Source: JBAXRT01 sp037131065
GTDB taxonomy: Bacteria > Bacteroidota > Bacteroidia > Bacteroidales > FEN-979
Direction of reading: 5' to 3'
Assembly: GCA_037131065.1 (NCBI GenBank)
Contig: JBAXRT010000089.1
Span: 1 to 12,055 of the forward strand
Length of the DNA stretch: 12,055 nucleotides
In this document: in pieces, positions 1 through 6,722 of the stretch
Layout: every line of letters begins with the position of its first letter
Numbering within the stretch: position 1 is the stretch's first letter
Notes under the pieces: model-generated
What the model saw: only the letters and a program-made list of their open reading frames with translations
The model's database searches: none
What the model was told of the DNA's origin: nothing
Position numbers and translations under genes: made by a program

Positions 1-1733
1 AGAACAAGGTCTATGACGGTAACACCACCGCTGTGATTTCAGGGGCAACCCTGGTGGGTGTTGTTTCTCCTGATGACGTTACCCTGGCTAACCATACCAC
101 CGGGGTCTTTGCCCAGGCAGCCATCGGAGCCGATATCGCAGTTTCAACCCTGCCCATGACCATCACCGGGGCAGGCATCGGCAACTACACCCTTACCCAG
201 CCAACAGGACTGAAAGCCAACATTACCGCCAAACCGATCACCATTACTGCCAATGGTGGCCAGAGCAAGATCTATGGTGAAACCGATCCGACTCCGTTCA
301 CATATACCTTTGTACCAGCTTTAATAGGCAGTGACGTAATTACCGGGCTGATGGGCCGTGTAGCCGGTGAAAATGCCGGAACTTTTGCGTTTACATTGGG
401 AACCATGACGGCAGGCCCGAATTATAGTTTAGTTGTATCAGCCTCTCCAACATTTACCATCACTCCGAAAGCTTTGACTATCACAGCCGACAATAAAAGC
501 AAATGTTTCGACGGTTCGGTTTACAGCGGCGGGTACACCGTAACCTATTCCGGCTTCGTAACCGGGGAGGGGCCGTGGGTCCTTGGCGGCGCCCTTCTGT
601 TCAGCGGCAGCGCCATTACAGCCACCATTCCCGGAACCTATGATATCCTCCCTTCAGGCCTGACCTCCGGCAACTATACCATCACATACCAGAGCGGCAC
701 ACTTACCATCTTTGTTTTGCCGGAACCGGTCATCGCCGGTGAGGATGACCTTTGCGTCAACTCAGGTTATTTCAACTACACCACTGAACCAGGGATGTCG
801 AATTATGTTTGGACGGTTTCCACGGGTGGTACCATCAATTGGGGATCGGGCACAAACCAGATAGAAGTAGTCTGGCATACCGCAGGAGCGCAAACAGTGA
901 GCATCAACTATACCAACCCATCGGGATGCTCGCCGGCTGCGCCAACCGTTTTGAATGTGACCGTTGACCCGCTTCCCGGAGCTGCCGGAAACATCACCGG
1001 TACAGTGGCAATTTGCGGCGGAACACAGGGAATTGCCTATTCAACAACACCCATCGCCGGTGCACTGACCTATGTATGGACACTTCCTGCCGGCGCTACC
1101 ATAATCAGCGGAGCAGGAACAACCGAGATCAGTGTCGACTTTGACCAATATGCCTCTTCGGGCAATATCACCGTTTATGGTAACAATCTGTGCGGCAATG
1201 GACTTGCATCACCCCCGTTCGTGGTGACTGTAACACCAGTCCCTGATGCTCCGGTGGTAACTTCCAGCGGTGATACCTTGATGAGTTCGGCGCCGGCAGG
1301 CAACCAGTGGTATTTCTCACCCACAGGAAGCGGAGGGGACATCATCCCGGGCGCAACCGGACAAACCTGGATTGCAACGGAAACCGGCTGGTACTGGACG
1401 GTGGTTACCCTGAACGGCTGTGAATCTGAAAGTTCAAATGTAGTCCATGTCGTCATCACCGGAGTGGTAGAATCATTCGTTTCCCGGTTTTATCTTTACC
1501 CTGTACCCAACGAGGGGATCATGACGGCATCCATCACATCACCCATTGTGCAAGAGGTCGATCTGAGGATCTATAACAAGATCGGGCAGGTGATCTTTGA
1601 AGTGAAAGATATGGAAGTAGATGGAAAGTTTGAGTATCACTTCGACCTCAGGCCCATCCCGAATGGAGTCTACACTGTTATTTTACAAAAGGACAAAGGG
1701 ATGATCATCAGAAAGTTTGTGGTCAATAAGTAA
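1..1733 (+). CDS. Secreted T9SS-dependent repeat protein (YDG/MBG and PKD-like domains), 3' part
   Basis: Partial gene, open at the left edge; 576 residues are visible, reading in frame from base 3 to a TAA. The first visible residues NKVYDGNTTA are the signature of a YDG repeat. An MBG-type repeat follows (ITANGGQSKIYGETDPTP), then a second YDG-like repeat in which the motif has become CFDGS. From about visible residue 240 come two PKD-like beta-sandwich domains (YVWTVS..., YVWTLPAG...) and a Cys-containing Ig-like module. The last 80 or so residues form a T9SS type A sorting domain (FYLYPVPNEG ... NGVYTVIL ... IIRKFVVNK), the signal for export through PorT/Sov-type machinery and surface attachment or release. 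From family knowledge, such proteins are large, low-complexity surface adhesins; no enzymatic domain is visible here. Ligand and full length are unknown. Confidence 0.9.
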   Translation, partial: NKVYDGNTTAVISGATLVGVVSPDDVTLANHTTGVFAQAAIGADIAVSTLPMTITGAGIGNYTLTQPTGLKANITAKPITITANGGQSKIYGETDPTPFTYTFVPALIGSDVITGLMGRVAGENAGTFAFTLGTMTAGPNYSLVVSASPTFTITPKALTITADNKSKCFDGSVYSGGYTVTYSGFVTGEGPWVLGGALLFSGSAITATIPGTYDILPSGLTSGNYTITYQSGTLTIFVLPEPVIAGEDDLCVNSGYFNYTTEPGMSNYVWTVSTGGTINWGSGTNQIEVVWHTAGAQTVSINYTNPSGCSPAAPTVLNVTVDPLPGAAGNITGTVAICGGTQGIAYSTTPIAGALTYVWTLPAGATIISGAGTTEISVDFDQYASSGNITVYGNNLCGNGLASPPFVVTVTPVPDAPVVTSSGDTLMSSAPAGNQWYFSPTGSGGDIIPGATGQTWIATETGWYWTVVTLNGCESESSNVVHVVITGVVESFVSRFYLYPVPNEGIMTASITSPIVQEVDLRIYNKIGQVIFEVKDMEVDGKFEYHFDLRPIPNGVYTVILQKDKGMIIRKFVVNK

Positions 1734-1768
1734 GCAGACAAGTCACCTGGTTACTTTTTACTAAAAAA

Positions 1769-1798
1769 GTCCTGCCGGAAACGGCGGGACTTTTTTTT
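1769..1798 (+). terminator. Rho-independent terminator after the T9SS protein gene
   Basis: A 9-bp stem, gtcctgccg (1769-1777) with cggcgggac (1782-1790), contains one T-G wobble, is capped by a GAAA tetraloop (1778-1781), and is followed by eight T. An A run just before the stem could pair with the T run. It lies 35 bases after the stop codon and is a textbook intrinsic terminator. Confidence 0.93.
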
Positions 1799-1801
1799 CT
1801 G

Positions 1802-1809
1802 TAACTTTG
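1802..1809 (+). promoter_or_regulatory. Bacteroidota-type -7 box (TAACTTTG) for the FKBP gene
   Basis: The sequence matches the Bacteroidetes sigma-ABfr -7 consensus TAnnTTTG exactly and would give a leader of roughly 35-40 bases before the ATG at 1854. It begins 3 bases after the T run of the preceding terminator. No clear TTG-type -33 box is seen at the expected spacing; the terminator stem occupies that area. Confidence 0.6.
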
Positions 1810-1853
1810 CCGCTGCTTTGAATAACTACATTCCTCATATTAATCTGTTTACA

Positions 1854-3149
1854 ATGAAAAAACTTACCGTTCTCCTTACGGGATTGATTTTAATGGCTTC
1901 ACTTCCCGGAACTGCCCTGACTCCCGTGCCGGCACAAGGCCAGGAAAAAAAAGACACCTCCAGGGCCAAGGTCGGCGACTGGATCAACATCAATATGATC
2001 TATATGGGAAAATCGGGTGGGAAAGATACGCTTCTCTACGACAGTAAAGTGTTCATGAAAGGCGCTACGCTGATCCTCCAGTTACCTCCTCCCGATTTCA
2101 AGAACGACCTTTTTGAAAATATCGGCGGGATGTCGGCCGGCGACAGCATCACCTTCCAGGTGAATACCGACTCCCTCTTCCTGAAAACCTTCAGGGCACC
2201 GCAAAGACCCCCTTTCCTCGACAGCAACAGCATGGTGACGGTCCATATCAAACTGATAGCGATAGAGACCTCCGAGTCCATGAAAATGAAGGAAGAGAAC
2301 CTGCTGAAAAAATACCTGGGCGATAACAATATCACCGTCACACCAAAGGAATCGGGGATCTACCTGATCGAAAAGGTGAAGGGCACCGGGATCAGGATCG
2401 ATTCTGGCTGCATGGTCCGGATCAATCTGAAAGTTGCTCTCATCGATGGCAAATTGCTCTTCAACTCTGCCGACCGCCCAGATCCGATCCGTTTCAAGTA
2501 TGGCAAGCAGTTCGATACGAAGGGGATCAGTGAAGCCTTCGGGACCATGAATGGCGGTACCGTGGCAACCGTGATCGTACCCTCGAAAATGGCATGGGGT
2601 GATACCGGGAAAGGCGCCCTCATCCCGCCCTACTCCACCATGATCTATGATGTAGAGGTTCTGGATGTACAGTCAAAAGCGGATTACGAGAAGGAACAGA
2701 TACAGAAAAAGTTCATTGAAAGCCTGCAGAAAGATTCACTCAAGCAGGCAGAAGCCATCAACCTGAAGAAATATATCACCGACCACAAGATCACTGCAAA
2801 ACCGACTACGAGTGGTCTCTATTACATCGAGAAAGTAAAGGGCACCGGCTCGCAGGCGGTCGCCGGCGACAAGGTGATGGTTCACTATACCGGCACCCTG
2901 CTGAATGGAAAGAAGTTCGACTCCTCAGTTGACCGTAACCAGCCCTTCGAGTTTACCCTCGGCAAGGGACAGGTGATCAAAGGTTGGGATGAAGGGATTG
3001 CCCTGATGAAAAAAGGGGGAAGAGCGACCCTGATCATACCATTCAATATCGCTTATGGAGAACGGTCGATGGGAGCAGATATCCCTGCCTTCTCCACCCT
3101 CGTTTTTGATGTTGAACTGCTGAACATAACCAAGGAGGGGGCTAAATAG
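1854..3149 (+). CDS. Periplasmic triple-FKBP-domain peptidyl-prolyl cis-trans isomerase
   Basis: 431 residues, ending in TAG. The ATG at 1854 was chosen over a TTG at 1818 because it opens a classic signal peptide (MKKLTVLLTGLILMASLPG, cleavage likely near AQGQ); no lipobox Cys is present. Three FKBP-like modules lie at about residues 38-138, 154-272 and 306-426, with a charged, probably helical linker at 275-305. The third is canonical: HYTG, KKFDSS, Arg361, GQVIKGWDEG, AYGER and the IPAFSTLVFDVEL end supply the usual Tyr, Phe, Asp, Val-Ile, Trp and Tyr of the active pocket. The second aligns along its length but has Asn for the Asp (LFNSA) and no Trp (KGISEAF), so it is probably inactive; the first is more divergent. 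Modules 2 and 3 share EKVKGTG at their starts, indicating internal duplication. The likely role is folding of exported proteins; the substrate is unknown. Confidence 0.92.
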   Translation: MKKLTVLLTGLILMASLPGTALTPVPAQGQEKKDTSRAKVGDWININMIYMGKSGGKDTLLYDSKVFMKGATLILQLPPPDFKNDLFENIGGMSAGDSITFQVNTDSLFLKTFRAPQRPPFLDSNSMVTVHIKLIAIETSESMKMKEENLLKKYLGDNNITVTPKESGIYLIEKVKGTGIRIDSGCMVRINLKVALIDGKLLFNSADRPDPIRFKYGKQFDTKGISEAFGTMNGGTVATVIVPSKMAWGDTGKGALIPPYSTMIYDVEVLDVQSKADYEKEQIQKKFIESLQKDSLKQAEAINLKKYITDHKITAKPTTSGLYYIEKVKGTGSQAVAGDKVMVHYTGTLLNGKKFDSSVDRNQPFEFTLGKGQVIKGWDEGIALMKKGGRATLIIPFNIAYGERSMGADIPAFSTLVFDVELLNITKEGAK

Positions 3150-3181
3150 CTCCTCCTCCTGGACAGTCCGTGAAAAAATCC

Positions 3182-3189
3182 TATTTTTG
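3182..3189 (+). promoter_or_regulatory. Bacteroidota-type -7 box (TATTTTTG) for the metallopeptidase-barrel gene
   Basis: This is an exact TAnnTTTG match 24 bases before the GTG start at 3214, giving a predicted leader of about 15-20 bases. No convincing -33 TTG is visible. It suggests that the gene can be transcribed independently of the FKBP gene upstream, from which it is separated by 64 bases without a strong terminator. Confidence 0.5.
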
Positions 3190-3213
3190 TCCGGAACATT
3201 AATTACCTGACCG

Positions 3214-6117
3214 GTGATCAAGAATCTGTTGGCCGCGCTTTTCATCTGCTCAGCCTCCTTCCTGCATGGATACTCCCAGTATTTCTCCTCCGGACAGGAT
3301 CCGGCATCAATCCGCTGGAGGCAGATCAAATCCGACCGTTACAAGATCATCTACCCGGCCCCTTTCGAAAAAAAGGCGCAGTACCTTGCCAACATCATGG
3401 AGTTGGTCTGTCGGTACGAAACCAAAACCCTGACGGCAAAAGTCCCGCGAATCCCCATCATCATCCACGACCACTCAACCAGCTCCAACGGCATTACGGC
3501 CTGGGCCCCGAAAAGAATCGAACTCTATTCCTGTGCCCCACAGGTGACTTATGCCGAGGAGTGGCTCGAACAGCTTGCGCTTCATGAATACCGCCATGCC
3601 GTTCAGATCAGCAAGCTCAACAAGGGTTTTACCAAGGCACTCTATTGCATCTTCGGAGAGCAGGGAACGGCAGCAGTTCTTGGGCTTTTCATCCCCACCT
3701 GGTTCCTTGAAGGCGATGCCACCGTCACCGAAACAGCGCTGAGCAGCACCGGAAGGGGCCGTGCAGCCATTTTTGAAAGTCCTTTGCGCGCCCAGCTGCT
3801 TGAAAAAGGAGCCTATTCCTACGATAAAGCCGTTCTGGGTTCCTACAAGACCTACATCCCCGATCCCTATTTCATGGGATACTACTTTGTGGGCCAGGCC
3901 CGGAAGAAATATGGCCCTGAACTCTGGAATGTTGCCCTGGACAAGACTGCCAGGTACCCTTTTATGATTGTACCCTTCAATTCCGGTATCAGGAAAGTTA
4001 CAAAATTGTCGAAGGTCAAACTCTACAAACAGACGATGGCCGACCTTGAAGAGGAGTGGAGGTTACAGCTTACCGCATCCAAACATATGACACCAAGGTA
4101 CCTGACAAAGCGCAATCAAAAAGATTTCTCCGTTTACACACATCCTCTCTACCTCAACGACACGACGATCCTTGCAGATAAATCCTCAATGGACGATATT
4201 GACCGCTTCGTTCTGATAGACAGCCGGACTGGCAGGGAGAAAATATTCTTCACCCCGGGGAACCACATCAGCGGGACAACCTCCATCGCGGGGGATTACA
4301 TCGTCTGGTCGGAACAGGAGCCTGATCCGCGCTGGCAAAATGAGGACTACGCCGAGATCAAGCTTTATAATATGAAAACGAAGAAAATTCGGGACCTCAC
4401 CCATGAGTCCCGCTATTTCGCCCCCATCATCTCTCCCGACGGAACCAAGGTTGCTGCTGTTCAAACCGGTCTCGACAACGCCTGCTCGATTGATATCATC
4501 GATGTGGAGAGCGGAAAAATGGTTAAGAGATTTCCAATCCCGGATTATGCAACGGCCATCACTCCCAACTGGTCACCCGACGGGAACGAGATCCTCTTCA
4601 CGCTGCTGAATGAGAAAGGGGAGACGATCGCTGTGCTCGACACACAGACTGGCGCCATCAGGAACATGCTGCCCTTTGAATACCAGGAGTTCAACGGCCC
4701 GGCCTATTTTCATTTCGGGCATATTATCTACAGCGTTGATTATTCCGGAATCGAAAACCTCTATGCCGTCGATACAATGACCCATGAACGGTTTCAGATC
4801 ACCTCTGGGAAATTCGCCTCGCTCGATCCCGATTTCTCTTCCGATAAAAAATTCATGGTCTATTCCGATTATACTTCCGACGGGCTGATGGTGGCTGAAA
4901 TTCCAATAGATTCCACCACCTGGACTCCCATGGAGCAGGTCTCGGATCACTCCATCAAACTTTATGAAGCCCTGGCGGCCCAGGAAGGTGTGAATATCCA
5001 GGACAGCGTTTTAAAGCGGAATATCTGGAAGATGAACCGGTCGAACGAATACGATCTGAAGAGGGACTCCATCCAGGGGAAAATTTTTGAGTCAAAAAAG
5101 TACTCAAAGATCGCGAACCTGTTCAACCCCCATAGCTGGGCGCCAGCCTCCATCGATATCAACACCTATAATTTTCATCCGGGTGTCTCCGTCATGATGC
5201 AGAATGCCTTGAGCACTACCTTTGCCACGGCGGGATGGCAGTACAACATCAACGAGCAGACCGGCCAGTTCTTCGCCAACCTAAGCTGGCAGGGATGGTA
5301 CCCGGTGTTTGACTTCCGCTTCTCCATCGGGAACCGGGCGGCTTATGCCCCGGTAAAGGAGAGTGAAGAGACCCGGAGGTACACCTGGCAGGAGACCAAT
5401 TTCCTGGCCACGGTTAGCATTCCATGGAATTTTTCCCACGGCAAATATTACCGCGCCTTCCAGCCCTCTGTCGGAATTAACCTGATCAACGTGGTGAAGA
5501 ACTCCTCCACTCCGAAACATTTTACTGACGGACTGATCCCCACGATTAATTACAGGATCTTCGGTTACCAGTACCTCCGTTCTTCGGGCAAGGATCTCTA
5601 TCCGAAATGGGGACAGTCCCTGGAGGTGATCTTCTCGAATTCACCATTCAGCGGCAACTCCATGGGATCAATCTTCGGCACGAACCTCAACTTCTACTTT
5701 CCCGGGATCTTCCGGCACCACGGGATCTGGGTTTACGGCGGATACCAGCAGAAGTGGGCAACCGATCAACTCTCTTACACCTTTGCCGACGTCACAAACT
5801 ATCCGAGGGGATATTTTGGCGAAGAGAACACCCAGCTTTTCACCCTCTGCTTCAACTATAAGTTCCCGCTCTTCTACCCCGATTTTGCTGCAGGTTCCGT
5901 TCTTTACTTCAAACGGTTCAAGCTGAACCTCTTTTACGACTGGGCCGAAGGGTGGGAAACCGATCACCTCAACCGCTACCAGACCATCGGAGCCGAACTT
6001 ACCGCCGACCTTCACCTGTTGCGCTTCCTCTATCCCATCGAACTTGGCCTCCGGTCGATGTTCTTCCCCACAACAAGTACCTGGGGATTCCAGTTCATGT
6101 GGGGGGTGAATATCTAA
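3214..6117 (+). CDS. Envelope HExxH metallopeptidase / TolB-like propeller / outer-membrane barrel protein
   Basis: 967 residues. The GTG start is the first possible in this frame, because a TGA stands at 3208-3210, and it opens a signal peptide (MIKNLLAALFICSASFLHG, residues 1 to about 21). Residues 30-290 contain HEYRH (124-128) and, 37 residues on, WFLEGDA with Glu166. This is the HExxH...E arrangement of gluzincin zinc peptidases, so catalysis is plausible. Residues about 300-565 form a TolB/PD40-like beta-propeller, seen in blades such as ISPDGTKVAAV and NWSPDGNEILFT. From about 650 to the end, alternating aromatic strands (WQGWYPVFDFRFSIGN, LNFYFPGIF, FMWGVNI) look like an outer-membrane beta-barrel. 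I know this arrangement only as uncharacterised Bacteroidetes proteins; the substrate is unknown. Its last codons recur at 6638-6672 beyond the DUF559 cassette. A barrel-anchored periplasmic or surface protease is an inference. Confidence 0.87.
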   Translation: MIKNLLAALFICSASFLHGYSQYFSSGQDPASIRWRQIKSDRYKIIYPAPFEKKAQYLANIMELVCRYETKTLTAKVPRIPIIIHDHSTSSNGITAWAPKRIELYSCAPQVTYAEEWLEQLALHEYRHAVQISKLNKGFTKALYCIFGEQGTAAVLGLFIPTWFLEGDATVTETALSSTGRGRAAIFESPLRAQLLEKGAYSYDKAVLGSYKTYIPDPYFMGYYFVGQARKKYGPELWNVALDKTARYPFMIVPFNSGIRKVTKLSKVKLYKQTMADLEEEWRLQLTASKHMTPRYLTKRNQKDFSVYTHPLYLNDTTILADKSSMDDIDRFVLIDSRTGREKIFFTPGNHISGTTSIAGDYIVWSEQEPDPRWQNEDYAEIKLYNMKTKKIRDLTHESRYFAPIISPDGTKVAAVQTGLDNACSIDIIDVESGKMVKRFPIPDYATAITPNWSPDGNEILFTLLNEKGETIAVLDTQTGAIRNMLPFEYQEFNGPAYFHFGHIIYSVDYSGIENLYAVDTMTHERFQITSGKFASLDPDFSSDKKFMVYSDYTSDGLMVAEIPIDSTTWTPMEQVSDHSIKLYEALAAQEGVNIQDSVLKRNIWKMNRSNEYDLKRDSIQGKIFESKKYSKIANLFNPHSWAPASIDINTYNFHPGVSVMMQNALSTTFATAGWQYNINEQTGQFFANLSWQGWYPVFDFRFSIGNRAAYAPVKESEETRRYTWQETNFLATVSIPWNFSHGKYYRAFQPSVGINLINVVKNSSTPKHFTDGLIPTINYRIFGYQYLRSSGKDLYPKWGQSLEVIFSNSPFSGNSMGSIFGTNLNFYFPGIFRHHGIWVYGGYQQKWATDQLSYTFADVTNYPRGYFGEENTQLFTLCFNYKFPLFYPDFAAGSVLYFKRFKLNLFYDWAEGWETDHLNRYQTIGAELTADLHLLRFLYPIELGLRSMFFPTTSTWGFQFMWGVNI
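6082..6116 (+). repeat. Direct repeat, copy 1: 3' end of the 967-residue gene
   Basis: 35 bases coding WGFQFMWGVNI and the first two bases of the stop. They match 6638-6672 at 33 of 35 positions; the differences are C6096 against T6652 (synonymous) and G6104 against C6660 (Gly to Ala). The two copies lie 556 bases apart and bracket the DUF559 cassette. Confidence 0.95.
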
Positions 6118-6120
6118 TAA

Positions 6121-6161
6121 CACCTCAACCCCTGACCCCTTCTCCTCAAGGAGAAGGGGAG
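6121..6161 (+). repeat. Left arm of the cassette: inverted repeat with internal hairpin
   Basis: The arm contains a perfect 11-bp stem, ccccttctcct (6136-6146) with aggagaagggg (6149-6159), separated by a 2-base CA loop. As a whole the arm is complementary to 6581-6620 with a few mismatches and about one gap. It could also act as a 3' hairpin on the transcript of the upstream gene, but no T run follows. Confidence 0.85.
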
Positions 6162-6167
6162 AAATTG

Positions 6168-6175
6168 TATCTTTA
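6168..6175 (+). promoter_or_regulatory. Weak -7-like box (TATCTTTA) before the DUF559 gene
   Basis: It matches TAnnTTTG at all but the last base, inside the cassette just after the left arm. It is so close to the ATG at 6180 that the transcript would be leaderless or nearly so. It may instead be chance in A/T-rich DNA. Confidence 0.25.
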
Positions 6176-6179
6176 TATT

Positions 6180-6665
6180 ATGGTTTATGTTCAAAGGACG
6201 AAAGAGTTTTTGCTGCATCTTAACGCAAAGGAGACCACTTTTAACAGGGCGCTTCTTTTGCGAAAAAAAATGACGGAAGCTGAAAAAATGATCTGGGGTG
6301 AGATAAAGAACCGTAAATTCATGAAATTGAAATTCCGAAGACAACATCCGATCCACCTTTACATTGCTGATTTTTATTGTCATGAGAAAAGATTGATCAT
6401 TGAAATAGATGGTGGGATCCACAATTCTGTAGAAATAAAAGAAAATGATCAAAACCGTTCAGCCGAACTTGACAGGTCAGGCGTATCCGTCGTTAGATTC
6501 TCCAATGAAAAAATAATGAATAACCTGAGCGAAGTTCTGTTAGAATTAAAAGTATATATCGAAAAAATAACATCAGACATCTCCCACTCTCCTTCAGGAG
6601 AGGGGGCCGGGGGTGAGGTGCTCCAATGTCTTCGACATGGGGATTCCAGTTTATGTGGGCGGTGA
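6180..6665 (+). CDS. DUF559 (Vsr-like, PD-(D/E)xK) endonuclease-domain protein
   Basis: 161 residues from the ATG at 6180. The frame is open much further upstream, but only this start fits the family's usual N-terminus ending in NRALLLRKKMTEAEKMIW. The DUF559 core follows: KFRRQHPIHLYIADFYCHEK, then RLIIEIDGGIH (Asp64, Glu75, Asp77 as presumed catalytic residues) and a late VVRFSNEKI strand. The fold is related to Vsr mismatch endonucleases; the substrate of DUF559 proteins is not established. The last 25 or so residues are not part of the domain: the gene reads through the right inverted repeat (SPSGEGAGGEV) and on through the duplicated gene tail in another frame before a TGA at 6663-6665. 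The upstream in-frame extension likewise translates the left arm (LTPSPQGEGE). This shows that gene and repeat are intimately joined. Confidence 0.85.
   Translation: MVYVQRTKEFLLHLNAKETTFNRALLLRKKMTEAEKMIWGEIKNRKFMKLKFRRQHPIHLYIADFYCHEKRLIIEIDGGIHNSVEIKENDQNRSAELDRSGVSVVRFSNEKIMNNLSEVLLELKVYIEKITSDISHSPSGEGAGGEVLQCLRHGDSSLCGR
6581..6620 (+). repeat. Right arm of the cassette: inverted repeat with internal hairpin
   Basis: The internal stem ctctcct (6587-6593) pairs with aggagag (6596-6602) across a TC loop, and after one mismatch three further C-G pairs extend it. The arm is the approximate reverse complement of 6121-6161, ending in gtgaggtg. It is translated as the C-terminal end of the DUF559 protein. 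Confidence 0.85.
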
Positions 6666-6673
6666 ATATCTAG
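6620..6673 (+). pseudogene. 3' remnant of a gene like the 967-residue envelope protein
   Basis: In frame from 6620 this reads A-P-M-S-S-T followed by WGFQFMWAVNI and a TAG. Aligned with the upstream gene end (F-P-T-T-S-T, WGFQFMWGVNI, TAA), the Pro, the Ser-Thr and 10 of the last 11 residues agree. The Ser and Thr codons differ at the DNA level (agt/tcg, acc/aca), so similarity goes further as protein than as DNA. That suggests the end of a diverged paralogue or of the original gene, rather than only a fresh target-site duplication. It begins exactly where the right arm ends and no start or body is present. Confidence 0.7.
6638..6672 (+). repeat. Direct repeat, copy 2, beyond the DUF559 cassette
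   Basis: Second copy of 6082-6116, matching at 33 of 35 bases. It lies downstream of the right inverted repeat, separated from it by 17 bases of more diverged sequence. Confidence 0.95.
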
Positions 6674-6694
6674 GAGGATAGGAGGGTAGGAGGT
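6671..6694 (+). repeat. Three tandem 8-bp units TAGGAGG(A/G/T)
   Basis: Units TAGGAGGA, TAGGAGGG and TAGGAGGT run head to tail, the first starting with the TAG stop of the gene remnant. The repeat sits 28 bases before the ClC start. Being purine-rich it resembles stacked Shine-Dalgarno cores, but it is too far from the start codon and lies upstream of the -7 box. Confidence 0.8.
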
Positions 6695-6707
6695 GAATTG
6701 ATATTTA

Positions 6708-6715
6708 TATCTTTG
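6708..6715 (+). promoter_or_regulatory. Bacteroidota-type -7 box (TATCTTTG) for the ClC gene
   Basis: Exact TAnnTTTG match ending 7 bases before the ATG at 6723, so a transcript from it would have almost no leader. The nearest TTG (6698-6700) is too close to act as a -33 box. A promoter here would make the ClC gene independent of the cassette. Confidence 0.45.
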
Positions 6716-6722
6716 TTATTAC

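Larger units (their letters stand above)
6121..6620 (+). mobile_element. Palindrome-bounded DUF559 nuclease cassette (candidate small mobile or repeat-associated element)
   Basis: About 500 bp bounded by a left arm (6121-6161) and a right arm (6581-6620) that are imperfect inverted repeats of one another; the outermost 7 bases (cacctca / tgaggtg) match exactly. Each arm folds on itself. Inside is a single A/T-rich gene for a DUF559 nuclease, unlike the more G/C-rich neighbours. The left arm starts directly after the TAATAA that ends the upstream gene, and the right arm abuts a second copy of that gene's tail. Similar palindromic arms next to DUF559 genes are familiar to me from Bacteroidetes genomes, but I cannot cite a description of transposition. 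Mobility is inferred from boundaries, composition and the flanking direct repeat. Confidence 0.6.

Noticed and set aside
1818..1853. A TTG start extending the FKBP protein by 12 residues
   Set aside because: The extension would put residues before a normal signal peptide and begins only about 9 bases after the -7 box; the ATG at 1854 is the natural start.
3161..3192. Possible terminator between the FKBP and metallopeptidase genes (ggaca ... tgtcc, with A and T runs)
   Set aside because: The outer stem is only 5 bp around a long A/T loop and no T run follows; the T-rich part is better explained as the -7 box.
5668..6123. A 151-codon open frame on the - strand
   Set aside because: It is antisense to the barrel-coding part of the 967-residue gene, shows no domain, and reads as a shadow.
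5952..6179. In-frame N-terminal extension of the DUF559 protein into the upstream gene
   Set aside because: The extra residues come from the barrel gene in another frame and from the left inverted repeat, and do not resemble the family's N-terminus.
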